Source: Chryseosolibacter sp964551035 (GTDB taxonomy: Bacteria > Bacteroidota > Bacteroidia > Cytophagales > Cyclobacteriaceae). Taken from it: a stretch of 64,000 nt of DNA. A program made the position numbers and the translations under genes. A model generated the notes under the pieces. The model made no database searches and was not told the DNA's origin. It saw nothing but the letters and a program-made list of their open reading frames with translations. This document shows, one piece after another, positions 8,264-16,760 of the stretch (within the stretch, counting starts at the first letter, position 1; every line of letters starts with the position of its first letter). The stretch lies in NCBI GenBank assembly GCA_964551035.1, contig CAZKBK010000016.1:1-64000 (forward strand), given 5' to 3'.

Positions 8264-8292
8264 AAAAGGTCTTCGTCCGAAGACCTTTTTTT
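8264..8292 (+). terminator. Rho-independent terminator of rpmE2
   Basis: AAAAGGTCTTC (8264-8274) pairs with GAAGACCTTTT (8279-8289) across the loop GTCC, and the T run continues. It starts 26 bases after the L31 stop codon. Confidence 0.85.
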
Positions 8293-8323
8293 GTTTGAAC
8301 GCGGTCTGAATTTAAAACTGCCT

Positions 8324-8331
8324 TACTTTTG
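8324..8331 (+). promoter_or_regulatory. -7 element TACTTTTG upstream of the GlmU-like gene
   Basis: Exact TAnnTTTG match only 4 bases before the ATG at 8335. If it is used, the transcript would be nearly leaderless. No well-spaced -33 element is visible. Confidence 0.3.
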
Positions 8332-8334
8332 AGT

Positions 8335-9513
8335 ATGAACCTCGTCCTCTTTGATGACCCCCAGATCCGGCTGAACCTGTTGCCGTTTACATTCACCCGG
8401 CCGGTTGCCGCCATCCGCGTGGGTATCCTTACCATTGCCGAAAAATGGGAGAAGCGCCTAAAAAAGACGGCATCGTACAAGACGGAAGACTACCTCCAGG
8501 AAAAGTTTCCGTTGCAGTCGGGCGGTGAAAGGCTTCTTATCAACGGTGCCCTGTGTCCCGACGATATGCTCGTCGACGCCATTGGCATGCTGCCTGCGGG
8601 TAAATTTCTCATTAAAGGAGCTGTTCTGCTGGCGGCGCGGAATCCGACCCACGACATGGACGCAACGAACACGATCGAATACGCTGGCGAGCCCATGCTG
8701 ATCGATAAACCGTGGAAGATCTTCAGGGAGAACGGCGGCCAGATCCGCGCCGACTTTTCCTTGCTCACCACCGGCCGGAAGTCCGCGGGTGTCAACGATG
8801 CCCACACTTCCGTATACCAGGAAGAGGACGTATTCGTGGAGGAGGGTGTCACCATCCGGGCAGCCGCGATCAATGCCCTTGCCGGGCCGGTGTACCTGGG
8901 AAAGAACGCGATTATCGAAGAGGGCGCCATCATCCGTGGGCCATTCGCCATGTGCGAAGGTGCCCACCTGAACATGGGGGCCAAGATGCGCGGCGATACA
9001 ACGATCGGGCCCTATTCAAAGGCCGGCGGCGAGGTGAGCAACTCCGTCATCTTCGGTTTCAGCAACAAGGGGCACGATGGCTTCATGGGGAATTCAGTCA
9101 TCGGCGAATGGTGCAACCTGGGCGCTGACACCAATACCTCGAATTTGAAAAACAGTTATGACACCGTTTCCATCTGGAGCCACAGCCGGCACGCATTCGA
9201 GAACACAGGCCTTCAATTCTGTGGACTGATGATGGGTGACCACAGCAAATGCGGGATTAACACCATGTTCAACACCGGGACCGTGGTTGACGTCTCTTCC
9301 AATATTTTTGGCGAGGGCTTCGTCCGGCAGTACGTCCCCTCCTTTTCGTGGGGAGGTACCGCAGGGTTGACGACGTACCGCATAGAAAAAGCGCTGGCGA
9401 CGGCCGCGCGCGTAATGGCCCGCCGCAACATCGACCTTGACGACAAAGAGCGCCGGATACTTGAATCCGTCTTCTCGATGACTTCGATATTTCGAATCTG
9501 GGAACGAAAATGA
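8335..9513 (+). CDS. GlmU-like putative sugar nucleotidyltransferase with left-handed beta-helix
   Basis: 392 residues from ATG 8335. The C-terminal half is a hexapeptide-repeat left-handed beta-helix (IRGPFAMCEGAHLNMGAKMRG, then IGPYSKAGGEVSNSVIFGFS and GTVVDVSSNIFG), as in the acetyltransferase domain of GlmU. The N-terminal half aligns in layout with the nucleotidyltransferase domain, but it begins NLVLFDDPQIRLNLLPFTFTRP and lacks the LxAGxGTRM motif. This matches the alternative GlmU family of Bacteroidota. A role in activating an amino sugar or similar precursor for envelope synthesis is inferred; the reaction is not established. It lies upstream of holB on the same strand. Confidence 0.82.
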   Translation: MNLVLFDDPQIRLNLLPFTFTRPVAAIRVGILTIAEKWEKRLKKTASYKTEDYLQEKFPLQSGGERLLINGALCPDDMLVDAIGMLPAGKFLIKGAVLLAARNPTHDMDATNTIEYAGEPMLIDKPWKIFRENGGQIRADFSLLTTGRKSAGVNDAHTSVYQEEDVFVEEGVTIRAAAINALAGPVYLGKNAIIEEGAIIRGPFAMCEGAHLNMGAKMRGDTTIGPYSKAGGEVSNSVIFGFSNKGHDGFMGNSVIGEWCNLGADTNTSNLKNSYDTVSIWSHSRHAFENTGLQFCGLMMGDHSKCGINTMFNTGTVVDVSSNIFGEGFVRQYVPSFSWGGTAGLTTYRIEKALATAARVMARRNIDLDDKERRILESVFSMTSIFRIWERK

Positions 9514-9581
9514 CCACGCCGGACGGCTGCCCCGGGATTTTTCGTCTTTTTTAAGTCGGCAAAGATCATCAACTTTGGCGT

Positions 9582-10736
9582 ATGAGGTTTTCCGATATTC
9601 CGGGTCTTGAAAGCGTCAAGACCCTGCTGACAGAAGCGGTCAGGAGCAACCACAGCGCACACGCGCAGCTTTTCGTCGGCGCGCCCGGCGCCTTGAACCT
9701 GCCGATGGCGATTGCCTTCGCGACTTATCTTCACTGTGAAAATCCCAACGGCGACGCGTGCGGTTCCTGCGCGGCATGTCTCAAGAGCCGGAAATTTATC
9801 CACCCCGACACCCATTTCGTCTTCCCGCTCAGCAACGTGAAAAACGACAAGGACGAGGATCGGCTTAAGGCGGACATGCGGAAAAACTGGCGCGCGTTCC
9901 TCACCGAGCAGCCCTTTGGTACCCTGGACGACTGGACCAACTTTTACGGCGGCGAAGACAAGCTCGCCCTCATCTCGAGGGACGAGAGCCGTGAGATCAT
10001 CAAAACGCTTTCGCTGAAGCCTTTCGAAAGCAGGAACAAGGTAATGGTCATCTGGCAACCGGAGATGATGCATCCGTCCGCGGCAAACGGCATATTGAAG
10101 GTACTCGAAGAGCCGGCACCCCATACATTCTTTGTTCTGGTCACCAACGCTGCCGACAAGCTCCTTCCGACAATCATTTCCCGTACCCAGATCGTTACCG
10201 TGCCGCTGCTTCCGGACGATGTGATTTCGGGATGGCTCACAAAATCCCACGACCTGAAGCCTGACCGCATCGATCGGATCGTGCAACTCGCCGACGGCGA
10301 CCTCAGCATGGCGTTGCGCCTGGTAGACGAAGCGGAAGACGACAACACCGAACGGTTTGTCAACTGGATGCGCACCTGCTATCGTGGTGATTATCACGCC
10401 CTCCTTGGCATGGCGGAGGAATACCACGCCCTCGATAAACTCAGCCAGCGCAACTTCATGCGCTACAGCCTCAGCATGATGCGGGAGACACTGCTCCACA
10501 CGTCCGGCGCAACCGCCATCAACAGGACACACGGCGAGGCGTTGAAGTTTGTACAGGATTTCAGCAAAGTGTTTAGGGAAGAGGCAACCCTGTTGGTCGA
10601 CATTCACCGGATCGAACAGGCGGTAACCTTGTTGAACGACGCCAGTTACCACCTGGAAAGGAACGGCAGCGCAAAGATGATATTTCTCGACCTGTCGATC
10701 CAGGTAGGGCAGACGTTGAATCCAAAATTGGCATGA
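9582..10736 (+). CDS. holB: DNA polymerase III subunit delta'
   Basis: 384 residues. The N-terminus (IPGLESVKTLLTEAV...HAQLFVGAPGALNLPMAIA) is the AAA+ clamp-loader fold with a degenerate Walker A, as expected for delta', which does not hydrolyse ATP. A zinc-module-like stretch has Cys residues in CENPNGDACGSCAACL. ILKVLEEPAPHTFFVLVTN and the following SRTQ sensor segment are hallmark clamp-loader motifs. It acts in the replisome to open the sliding clamp. Its last codon overlaps the hemC start (ATGA at 10733-10736), so the two are translationally coupled. Confidence 0.9.
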   Translation: MRFSDIPGLESVKTLLTEAVRSNHSAHAQLFVGAPGALNLPMAIAFATYLHCENPNGDACGSCAACLKSRKFIHPDTHFVFPLSNVKNDKDEDRLKADMRKNWRAFLTEQPFGTLDDWTNFYGGEDKLALISRDESREIIKTLSLKPFESRNKVMVIWQPEMMHPSAANGILKVLEEPAPHTFFVLVTNAADKLLPTIISRTQIVTVPLLPDDVISGWLTKSHDLKPDRIDRIVQLADGDLSMALRLVDEAEDDNTERFVNWMRTCYRGDYHALLGMAEEYHALDKLSQRNFMRYSLSMMRETLLHTSGATAINRTHGEALKFVQDFSKVFREEATLLVDIHRIEQAVTLLNDASYHLERNGSAKMIFLDLSIQVGQTLNPKLA

Positions 10737-11671
10737 ACAAGTTAATTCGCATTGGCACGCGCGGGAGCAAGCTTGCGTTGTGGCAGGCACATCATGTTGC
10801 CGCGCTCATCCGTCCCTCGGGATACCGCACGGAGATCGTTCCCATTGAAACGAAGGGCGACAAGATCCAGAGCGTCTCCATTGCCAAGATTGGAAGCAAG
10901 GGCGTCTTTACCGAAGAGATCGAAGAGCGACTCCTGGACGGATCGGTAGACATCGCCGTTCACAGCGCCAAAGACCTCGCATCGTCGATACCCGATGAAC
11001 TCGAGCTTATCGCATTCACGGAACGCGAGATCGCCAATGATGTGGTCGTCAGCTTTCAGAAGGGTTTTAGCATGGGCCAGCCGGGGGCGAAGTTGGGAAC
11101 CTCTTCTACCCGGCGGGTTGCCTTTGTAAAGCACTTTTACCCTGGCGCGCAAGTCGTATCCGTCAGGGGCAACCTGCAAACCCGCATCGGGAAGTTGAAA
11201 GCAGGGGATTGCGACGCGCTGATCCTGGCTTACGCCGGCATGCACCGGATGGGCTACGCCGACCTCATCGTCGAGCGTATTGAAACCAGTTACTTTGTTC
11301 CGCCCGTCGGCCAGGGCAGCATTGCCGTCGAGTGCCACAAGAAGCTCGCCTTCGACAAGAAGGAGGTTGTCGCGCGTTGGGTGAATCACGCCGAAACCGA
11401 ATACTGCCTCCGTGCCGAGCGCGCTTTCCTGAAGACACTGGAAGGGGGATGCAGTATCCCCTCATTCGGATTTGCCTGGCTCGAAGGCAACCTGCTAACG
11501 TTGAAAGCCGGTATCATCTCGCTGGATGGACAACAAATGATCAAGCTCAAACGATCTTCCCCGCCGCAGGATGGCAAAGACCTCGGGAAGGCTGTCGCCC
11601 AGGACGTACTGCAGCGCGGTGGCGCCGATATCCTTCGCGACATCCGCAGCCAGATCAAGCCCACAACCTGA
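10733..11671 (+). CDS. hemC: Hydroxymethylbilane synthase (porphobilinogen deaminase)
   Basis: 312 residues, the standard length. The enzyme joins four porphobilinogen units into hydroxymethylbilane in cytoplasmic tetrapyrrole synthesis. Visible signatures are IRIGTRGSKLALWQA at the N-terminus, VHSAKDL with catalytic Asp81, TSSTRR substrate-binding Arg residues (124-128), and EGGCSIP with Cys240 carrying the dipyrromethane cofactor. The start overlaps the holB stop by 4 bases. No uroporphyrinogen synthase gene follows; hemL is in the window, but about 49 kb away and on the other strand, so haem genes are scattered. Confidence 0.96.
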   Translation: MNKLIRIGTRGSKLALWQAHHVAALIRPSGYRTEIVPIETKGDKIQSVSIAKIGSKGVFTEEIEERLLDGSVDIAVHSAKDLASSIPDELELIAFTEREIANDVVVSFQKGFSMGQPGAKLGTSSTRRVAFVKHFYPGAQVVSVRGNLQTRIGKLKAGDCDALILAYAGMHRMGYADLIVERIETSYFVPPVGQGSIAVECHKKLAFDKKEVVARWVNHAETEYCLRAERAFLKTLEGGCSIPSFGFAWLEGNLLTLKAGIISLDGQQMIKLKRSSPPQDGKDLGKAVAQDVLQRGGADILRDIRSQIKPTT

Positions 11672-11770
11672 CCATTGGCATAAATATTATCCGTTATGCA
11701 CCGGCAGTCCCGGTTGCGGCGAGTCTTTTCCCGTAAATGCGTATTTTGCGGGCAATCATTTATCCCTACG

Positions 11771-12631
11771 ATGAAAAAATTGGTTTTACTGGCGTTCACC
11801 ATGGTGGTGGCATTTGGCAGCCTGGCACAGAAAAAAGATCATGTTGTTACGATCAGCACGAAATTTGGCGATATGGTGGCCATCCTCTACGACGAAACAC
11901 CCAAGCACAAGGCGAACTTTATCAAGCTGGCGGAGGAACACTACTATGACAGCCTTCTGTTTCATCGCGTCATTGAGGGCTTCATGATCCAGGGTGGAGA
12001 TCCCCAGTCAAAAAACGCGGCACCGGGCCAACACCTTGGTAGTGGCGGGCCGGGCTACACGATCGACGCAGAAATTAACCCGGAGCTATTTCACGAGAAA
12101 GGCGCCCTTTCAGCAGCGCGTCTCGGCGATGCCGCCAACCCGGCGAAAGCGAGCAGTGGAAGCCAGTTTTACGTCGTGCAGGGGAAAGTATATCCTGAAA
12201 TGGAATTGAAGATCGACCAGGAAAAGTTCGGTCCGGCGCTGAAACAATTCTTCCAGAAACCGGAAAACAAGGCCCACTACGATTCCGTCGCACGGCTTTA
12301 TCAGGCAGGGGATACCGAAGCGTACCAACAGTACCTTGCCAACCTTAAACCCCTTGTAGAACAGCAGTTGGGAGTTTCGGTGGAGCGGACCATCAGCCCT
12401 GAAAAACTGAAAGCGTATACCACCGTTGGCGGCACGCCGCACCTCGACGGAGGTTATACGGTCTTTGGGAAAGTGATCAGCGGCCTCGACGTCATCGACA
12501 AGATCGCGGCCCAAGCCACGGATAGGTCGAACCGTCCCGTCGAGGACATCCGGATGACCGTCAGCGTTGAGGAAATGAAGAAGAAGAAGATCGAAAAATT
12601 ATACGGGTACGAATACCCTGAAGAAAAGTAG
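11771..12631 (+). CDS. Exported cyclophilin-type peptidylprolyl isomerase with internal insertion
   Basis: 286 residues from ATG 11771, which begins a signal peptide (MKKLVLLAFTMVVAFGSLAQ). The frame to 11696 adds 25 basic residues and is rejected. The cyclophilin core is clear: FHRVIEGFMIQGGDP, GSGGPGYTIDAE and SSGSQFYVVQGK, resuming at HLDGGYTVFGKVISG. Between the last two blocks lie about 85 extra Lys/Glu-rich helical residues not found in compact bacterial cyclophilins. Proline isomerisation of envelope proteins is the likely role. The downstream reductase gene starts one base after the stop. Confidence 0.9.
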   Translation: MKKLVLLAFTMVVAFGSLAQKKDHVVTISTKFGDMVAILYDETPKHKANFIKLAEEHYYDSLLFHRVIEGFMIQGGDPQSKNAAPGQHLGSGGPGYTIDAEINPELFHEKGALSAARLGDAANPAKASSGSQFYVVQGKVYPEMELKIDQEKFGPALKQFFQKPENKAHYDSVARLYQAGDTEAYQQYLANLKPLVEQQLGVSVERTISPEKLKAYTTVGGTPHLDGGYTVFGKVISGLDVIDKIAAQATDRSNRPVEDIRMTVSVEEMKKKKIEKLYGYEYPEEK

Positions 12632-12632
12632 G

Positions 12633-13538
12633 ATGAAAATTCTGGTAACGGGATCAAACGGACTCTTAGGACAAAAACTCGCCGCTTCGCTGCTGAACGA
12701 TTTGACGATTGAACCCGTGCTCAGCGCGCGCGGTAAATCGACCATCCCGATCGGCCGGGCAAGGTACGTCCCGCTCGACATTACCAACCGTGAGAACGTG
12801 ATGGCCGCCCTGAACGACGTTCGTCCTGACGCCGTCATCAACACCGCGGCGATGACGCTGGTCGACAACTGCGAGGCGGAACGGGAGGCGTGCTGGGAAT
12901 CCAACGTCACCGCCGTGGGCTACCTTGCCGAAGCCTGTGACGCTGTCGGCGCACGCCTGCTGCACGTGTCGACGGACTTCATTTTCGATGGCAGCCACGG
13001 TCCGCTCGACGAGGAGGCCGTCCCGGGTCCCGTTAACTATTACGGCGAAAGCAAACTCGCCGGAGAGAACCTTATCCGGCAAAGCGCCATCCGTTGGTGC
13101 ATTCTCCGCACGGTGCTGGTCTACGGCGTTACGCACGATATGAGCCGATCGAATATTGTGCTTTGGGTAAAGGAGAGCCTCGAGAACGGAAAAACGATAC
13201 GCGTCGTGAACGACCAATGGCGGACGCCGACGCTTGCCGAAGACCTGGCGATGGGTTGCTACCTCGCGGCCGTAAAAAACGCAACCGGAATTTTCAACAT
13301 CTCCGGCAAGGACTTCATGACGCCGTATGACATTGCCATCATGACGGCAGATTTCTTTCAGCTCGACAGATCCCTCATCATCCCGACGGATTCAGGCGCG
13401 TTCAGGCAAACGGCGCGCAGGCCCCTGAAGACCGGCTTTGTCATTGAAAAAGCGCGCAGAGAATTGGGATATGAACCTCATTCATTCCGGGAAGGGTTGG
13501 CGCTCATGGCGCGCCAGATCCACTCACACGTCCTTTGA
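12633..13538 (+). CDS. RmlD-like extended SDR (sugar nucleotide reductase)
   Basis: 301 residues. The Rossmann signature TGSNGLLGQ is at residues 6-14, the conserved NTAAMTLVDNCE block follows, and the catalytic YxxxK appears as YYGESK around residue 132. STDFIFDG matches RmlD-type proteins. dTDP-4-dehydrorhamnose reductase makes dTDP-rhamnose for surface polysaccharides; this member has no rmlABC neighbours, so another NAD(P)-dependent sugar or cofactor reaction is possible. It starts one base after the cyclophilin stop, and its 3' end overlaps the convergent permease gene by 15 bases. Confidence 0.8.
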   Translation: MKILVTGSNGLLGQKLAASLLNDLTIEPVLSARGKSTIPIGRARYVPLDITNRENVMAALNDVRPDAVINTAAMTLVDNCEAEREACWESNVTAVGYLAEACDAVGARLLHVSTDFIFDGSHGPLDEEAVPGPVNYYGESKLAGENLIRQSAIRWCILRTVLVYGVTHDMSRSNIVLWVKESLENGKTIRVVNDQWRTPTLAEDLAMGCYLAAVKNATGIFNISGKDFMTPYDIAIMTADFFQLDRSLIIPTDSGAFRQTARRPLKTGFVIEKARRELGYEPHSFREGLALMARQIHSHVL

Positions 13539-14972
13539 TTCCGTTTCAACATCCTTTTTCCTGCGGTTGAGCACCAGGTAATAGATGGGAATACCCATCA
13601 ATGCGATGATCAACCCCGGCCACGTGAATGTGGGCTTGTAGATGATCAGCAACACGCAGAATGACAACCCCATCAGGATGTACAAGGCCGGAAGGAACGG
13701 GTAGCCGAAGGCTTTGTAAGGCCGCTCCGCATCGGGACGTTTCTTTCGCAGTACAAAAATCCCCGCGATGGTGAGCGCGTAAAACAACACAACCACAAAC
13801 GAGATCATGTCAAGCAGATTGCCGTACCTGCCACTGAGGCAAAGCAGTGATGCCACGACACACTGCGCCCACAGCGCCCATTGCGGCACCGCATTCCGGT
13901 TCAGATGCCCCGCTTTCCTGAAAAACAGTCCGTCACGTGCCATGGTGTAGTAAACCCGGGCCCCTGCGAGGATAAGACCGTTGTTGCATCCGAATGTCGA
14001 GATCATGATCAGCACGGCGATGATCAGCTTTGCGGCGTCGCCGAAGATCTCGTTGGCGGCTGCAATGGCCAGGCGATCCTCCCTGGGGAAGGCGATGCCG
14101 TCCAGCGGAAGCACATGCAGGTACATCAAGTTTGTCGTTACGTAGAGCACGGTCACCATCAGCGTTCCCAGGAAAAGGCTCAGGCCGATGTTGCGCTTCG
14201 GGTTCTTGATCTCCCCGGCGATAAAGGTAACGTTGTTCCAGGCGTCGCTGCTGAAGAGTGATCCGGTCATGGCCGCGGCAATCGCGCCAAGCAACGCAAC
14301 GCCCCCGATAGCCGTCCATCCCGAAGGGATGAGGCCCTGGCCGTTCGCGCCCAGGTCCTGGACGGCGGTAAAGCCTGTGCTCCAGTTCTCCGCCCAATGG
14401 CTGTTGTCGGCCAGGATGAATCCAAAGGCGATCAGGCCAAACAATGAAAACAGTTTCGACACGGTGAACACCCCCTGGATGGTCTTCCCTTCCTTTATAC
14501 CCCGTGTGTTAACCCAGGTGAGAAAAACGATCATCACGATGGCTGTGATCTGCGCGGCGGAAACGTCGAGGAGCCCAAAATCAAAAACCTTGTTCGTTTC
14601 ACTCATCCAGGGGAATAAATACGCGGAGAACCTGGCGAAGGCCACGCCCACGGCGGCGATCGTCGCCGTTTGTATCACGGCGAAAAAACTCCACCCATAG
14701 AGAAAAGCCATGAGGGGGTTATACGACTCCTTGAGGTAGACATACTGCCCACCCGCTTTGGGAAACATGCCACTCAATTCACCGTAACTCACCGCCGCGG
14801 TGATGGTCATAAAACCGGTGATCAGCCACACGCCGATCAACCAACCCGCGCTTCCTACGTTCCTGACGATATCGGCGCTCACGATGAAGATACCACTTCC
14901 GATCATCGATCCGGCGACGATCATGGTTGCATCCCAGAGGCCCAGTACGGGCTTAAAAGTTTTTTCGCTCAT
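13524..14972 (-). CDS. APC-superfamily amino-acid permease
   Basis: 482 residues with about twelve transmembrane helices. The first helix carries the unwound glycine motif GSMIGSGIF that coordinates the amino-acid backbone, followed by SYGELSGMFPKAGGQYVYLKE, the consensus of the amino-acid exchanger and permease group. The substrate cannot be told from sequence. No biosynthetic or catabolic partner is adjacent; PafA lies 63 bases upstream on the same strand. The C-terminal 15 bases overlap the convergent RmlD-like gene. Confidence 0.88.
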   Translation of the reverse strand: MSEKTFKPVLGLWDATMIVAGSMIGSGIFIVSADIVRNVGSAGWLIGVWLITGFMTITAAVSYGELSGMFPKAGGQYVYLKESYNPLMAFLYGWSFFAVIQTATIAAVGVAFARFSAYLFPWMSETNKVFDFGLLDVSAAQITAIVMIVFLTWVNTRGIKEGKTIQGVFTVSKLFSLFGLIAFGFILADNSHWAENWSTGFTAVQDLGANGQGLIPSGWTAIGGVALLGAIAAAMTGSLFSSDAWNNVTFIAGEIKNPKRNIGLSLFLGTLMVTVLYVTTNLMYLHVLPLDGIAFPREDRLAIAAANEIFGDAAKLIIAVLIMISTFGCNNGLILAGARVYYTMARDGLFFRKAGHLNRNAVPQWALWAQCVVASLLCLSGRYGNLLDMISFVVVLFYALTIAGIFVLRKKRPDAERPYKAFGYPFLPALYILMGLSFCVLLIIYKPTFTWPGLIIALMGIPIYYLVLNRRKKDVETESKDV

Positions 14973-15035
14973 GCGGTTTGGGGTAAATAATTTATCAAGA
15001 TAAGGGATTTCGTGTTACTGCGATACGATGGGCAA

Positions 15036-16688
15036 CTACTCACCGATCAATTCCCCGATGGGCTGGCCGGTAGCGCCGCTCGGGAATGGAATGCTGAGCA
15101 GCACGCTGAGCGTGGGAGCGATGTCGGTAACCGGATGGTATTGCACGGACGTACCCTTCTTCACGCCATGACCATAAAAGAGCATGGGGATATGCGTGTC
15201 ATATTTGTAAGGTGATCCGTGCGTGGTGCCCTGGATGCTACCGGAGCTATACCATCCCGGCTCGAGTACGGCGACAATATCACCCGAGCGTCTGGCGTGA
15301 TAGCCGCGCACGGCCATGCCTTTGATGCCGCCTTCATCATAATGGCTCTGTCGGAGGATGCTTTCCGAGTAAACGTGCGCCACACCTTCCTGGGCCATGA
15401 GATAGTTGACGATCAGCTCCGTTGCGACAAGCATCTCGATTCCCGACGACCGCGGTTCAGAACGAAACGCAGCCTGGTTCAGGAACACTTGTCCGCCACT
15501 GAAGGCCTCGATGATGTCCTTGTCGGGAAAGTAATCCTTGAGGAAGGCTTCAAGGTTCGCCCGCACATAGGATGTCCGGAAATATCCCGCCTGCATTTTG
15601 TTGTCCTTGAGGTACTGTGCAACATCGGCAACGGCGTGGTCGGCAGTCAAAAAGACCGTGTAATTGCCATCGCCGACCTGGCTGTCCAGCGTCTTGAGCA
15701 GGTCGGCGATGTTGCGGTCAAGGCGGATGTACATGTCTTCAACTTCGATGGCCCGCGGCCCCACCGCATGGCCGAGGATGTCCGTTGTTGAAAAGGAGAC
15801 CGCCAGAAAATCGGTCCATTCGTCCGTGCCTAGCTGTTCACCGTCAAGGGCAGCCTTGGCCATTTCAGTGACATAGTCATTGCCAAAGGGGACGGTGGTG
15901 AGCAGACCATAGCCGCCGGCCTTGCGCATCTCGGCAAGGTTATACGGAAACGTGGGGCTCTCCTTGCCCTGGAGCTTTGCCTCGTAGGGAGAATTGTCCG
16001 GTCCGCTGCCCGTGTATTGGTCTATCGGCAGTACCGGCGTCCATGATTGCGACAAGTACCTATCGGGGAGGCCCCGATCGTTGAAAGCCTCGACCCACGA
16101 CGGCAGCTTGTCCATGTACCAGGTGCTGGTAATAAACCTGCCGGTGTTGCTGTCGTACCAATAAGCAGCGTCGGCAAGGTGGCCGGCAGGGAGGACCGCA
16201 CCCCGGTCCTTGACGGAAATTCCGATCACCTTCGCCCGCTTTTGCGTAAACAGTTTCAACTCATCGGTGATCGTGCTGGAGAGCAGTCGCCAGGGCGAAA
16301 CGTCGCCATTCCCTTCCTCAGCTCCGACGATTTTTTCCTCCGGGTCTTCAACACAGTTGACGTCCTTTTTAAGGTTTTTGTCATACCATGAATTTCCGAT
16401 GATGCCATGCACGGCTGGCGTGCTTCCCGTGTATACCGACGCGTGCCCCGGTCCGGTAACGGTAGGGACATAGTTGTAATGCGCATTCTTCGCCATGAAG
16501 CCTTCACGCATCAGGCGCTTGAATCCTTCGTTGCCGAAGTGTTGGTAATACCGGTAAAGATATTCCTGTTTCATTTGGTCAACCACGATTCCAACCACCA
16601 GTCGTGGACGCTCAATGCCATCGTCCGGCGCCTGAGCAACCGCTTGCAACGAAACGACAAACAATAGGATCAAAAGTAATTTCTTCAT
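15036..16688 (-). CDS. pafA: PafA-type alkaline phosphatase (periplasmic phosphomonoesterase)
   Basis: 550 residues with a signal peptide (MKKLLLILLFVVSLQAVAQ). The residues known from PafA are all present with a near-constant offset: metal ligands Asp37, Asp303, His307, Asp350 and His351, nucleophile Thr78 in VPTVTGPGHAS, Asn99 in IIGNSWYD, and Lys160/Arg162 in VKDRGAVLPAGH, which mark monoesterase rather than diesterase activity. A late His in TTHGSPYKYDTH is the probable third metal ligand. PafA releases phosphate from organic phosphates in the periplasm and is constitutive in some Bacteroidota. No pho box was recognised. Confidence 0.92.
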   Translation of the reverse strand: MKKLLLILLFVVSLQAVAQAPDDGIERPRLVVGIVVDQMKQEYLYRYYQHFGNEGFKRLMREGFMAKNAHYNYVPTVTGPGHASVYTGSTPAVHGIIGNSWYDKNLKKDVNCVEDPEEKIVGAEEGNGDVSPWRLLSSTITDELKLFTQKRAKVIGISVKDRGAVLPAGHLADAAYWYDSNTGRFITSTWYMDKLPSWVEAFNDRGLPDRYLSQSWTPVLPIDQYTGSGPDNSPYEAKLQGKESPTFPYNLAEMRKAGGYGLLTTVPFGNDYVTEMAKAALDGEQLGTDEWTDFLAVSFSTTDILGHAVGPRAIEVEDMYIRLDRNIADLLKTLDSQVGDGNYTVFLTADHAVADVAQYLKDNKMQAGYFRTSYVRANLEAFLKDYFPDKDIIEAFSGGQVFLNQAAFRSEPRSSGIEMLVATELIVNYLMAQEGVAHVYSESILRQSHYDEGGIKGMAVRGYHARRSGDIVAVLEPGWYSSGSIQGTTHGSPYKYDTHIPMLFYGHGVKKGTSVQYHPVTDIAPTLSVLLSIPFPSGATGQPIGELIGE

Positions 16689-16760
16689 AGATGTGCCAGT
16701 GAGGAAAGCAATATAATGAATAAGCGCGGAGTTCGTACGCCGGTTTTTTTAAGGGGCAAA

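Noticed and set aside
9213..10790. 525-residue frame on the minus strand opposite holB
   Set aside because: It lies across the end of the GlmU-like gene, all of holB and the start of hemC, and has no recognisable domain.
10733..11671. A haem biosynthesis cluster around hemC
   Set aside because: hemL is about 49 kb away on the other strand and no other hem gene is adjacent, so there is no cluster.
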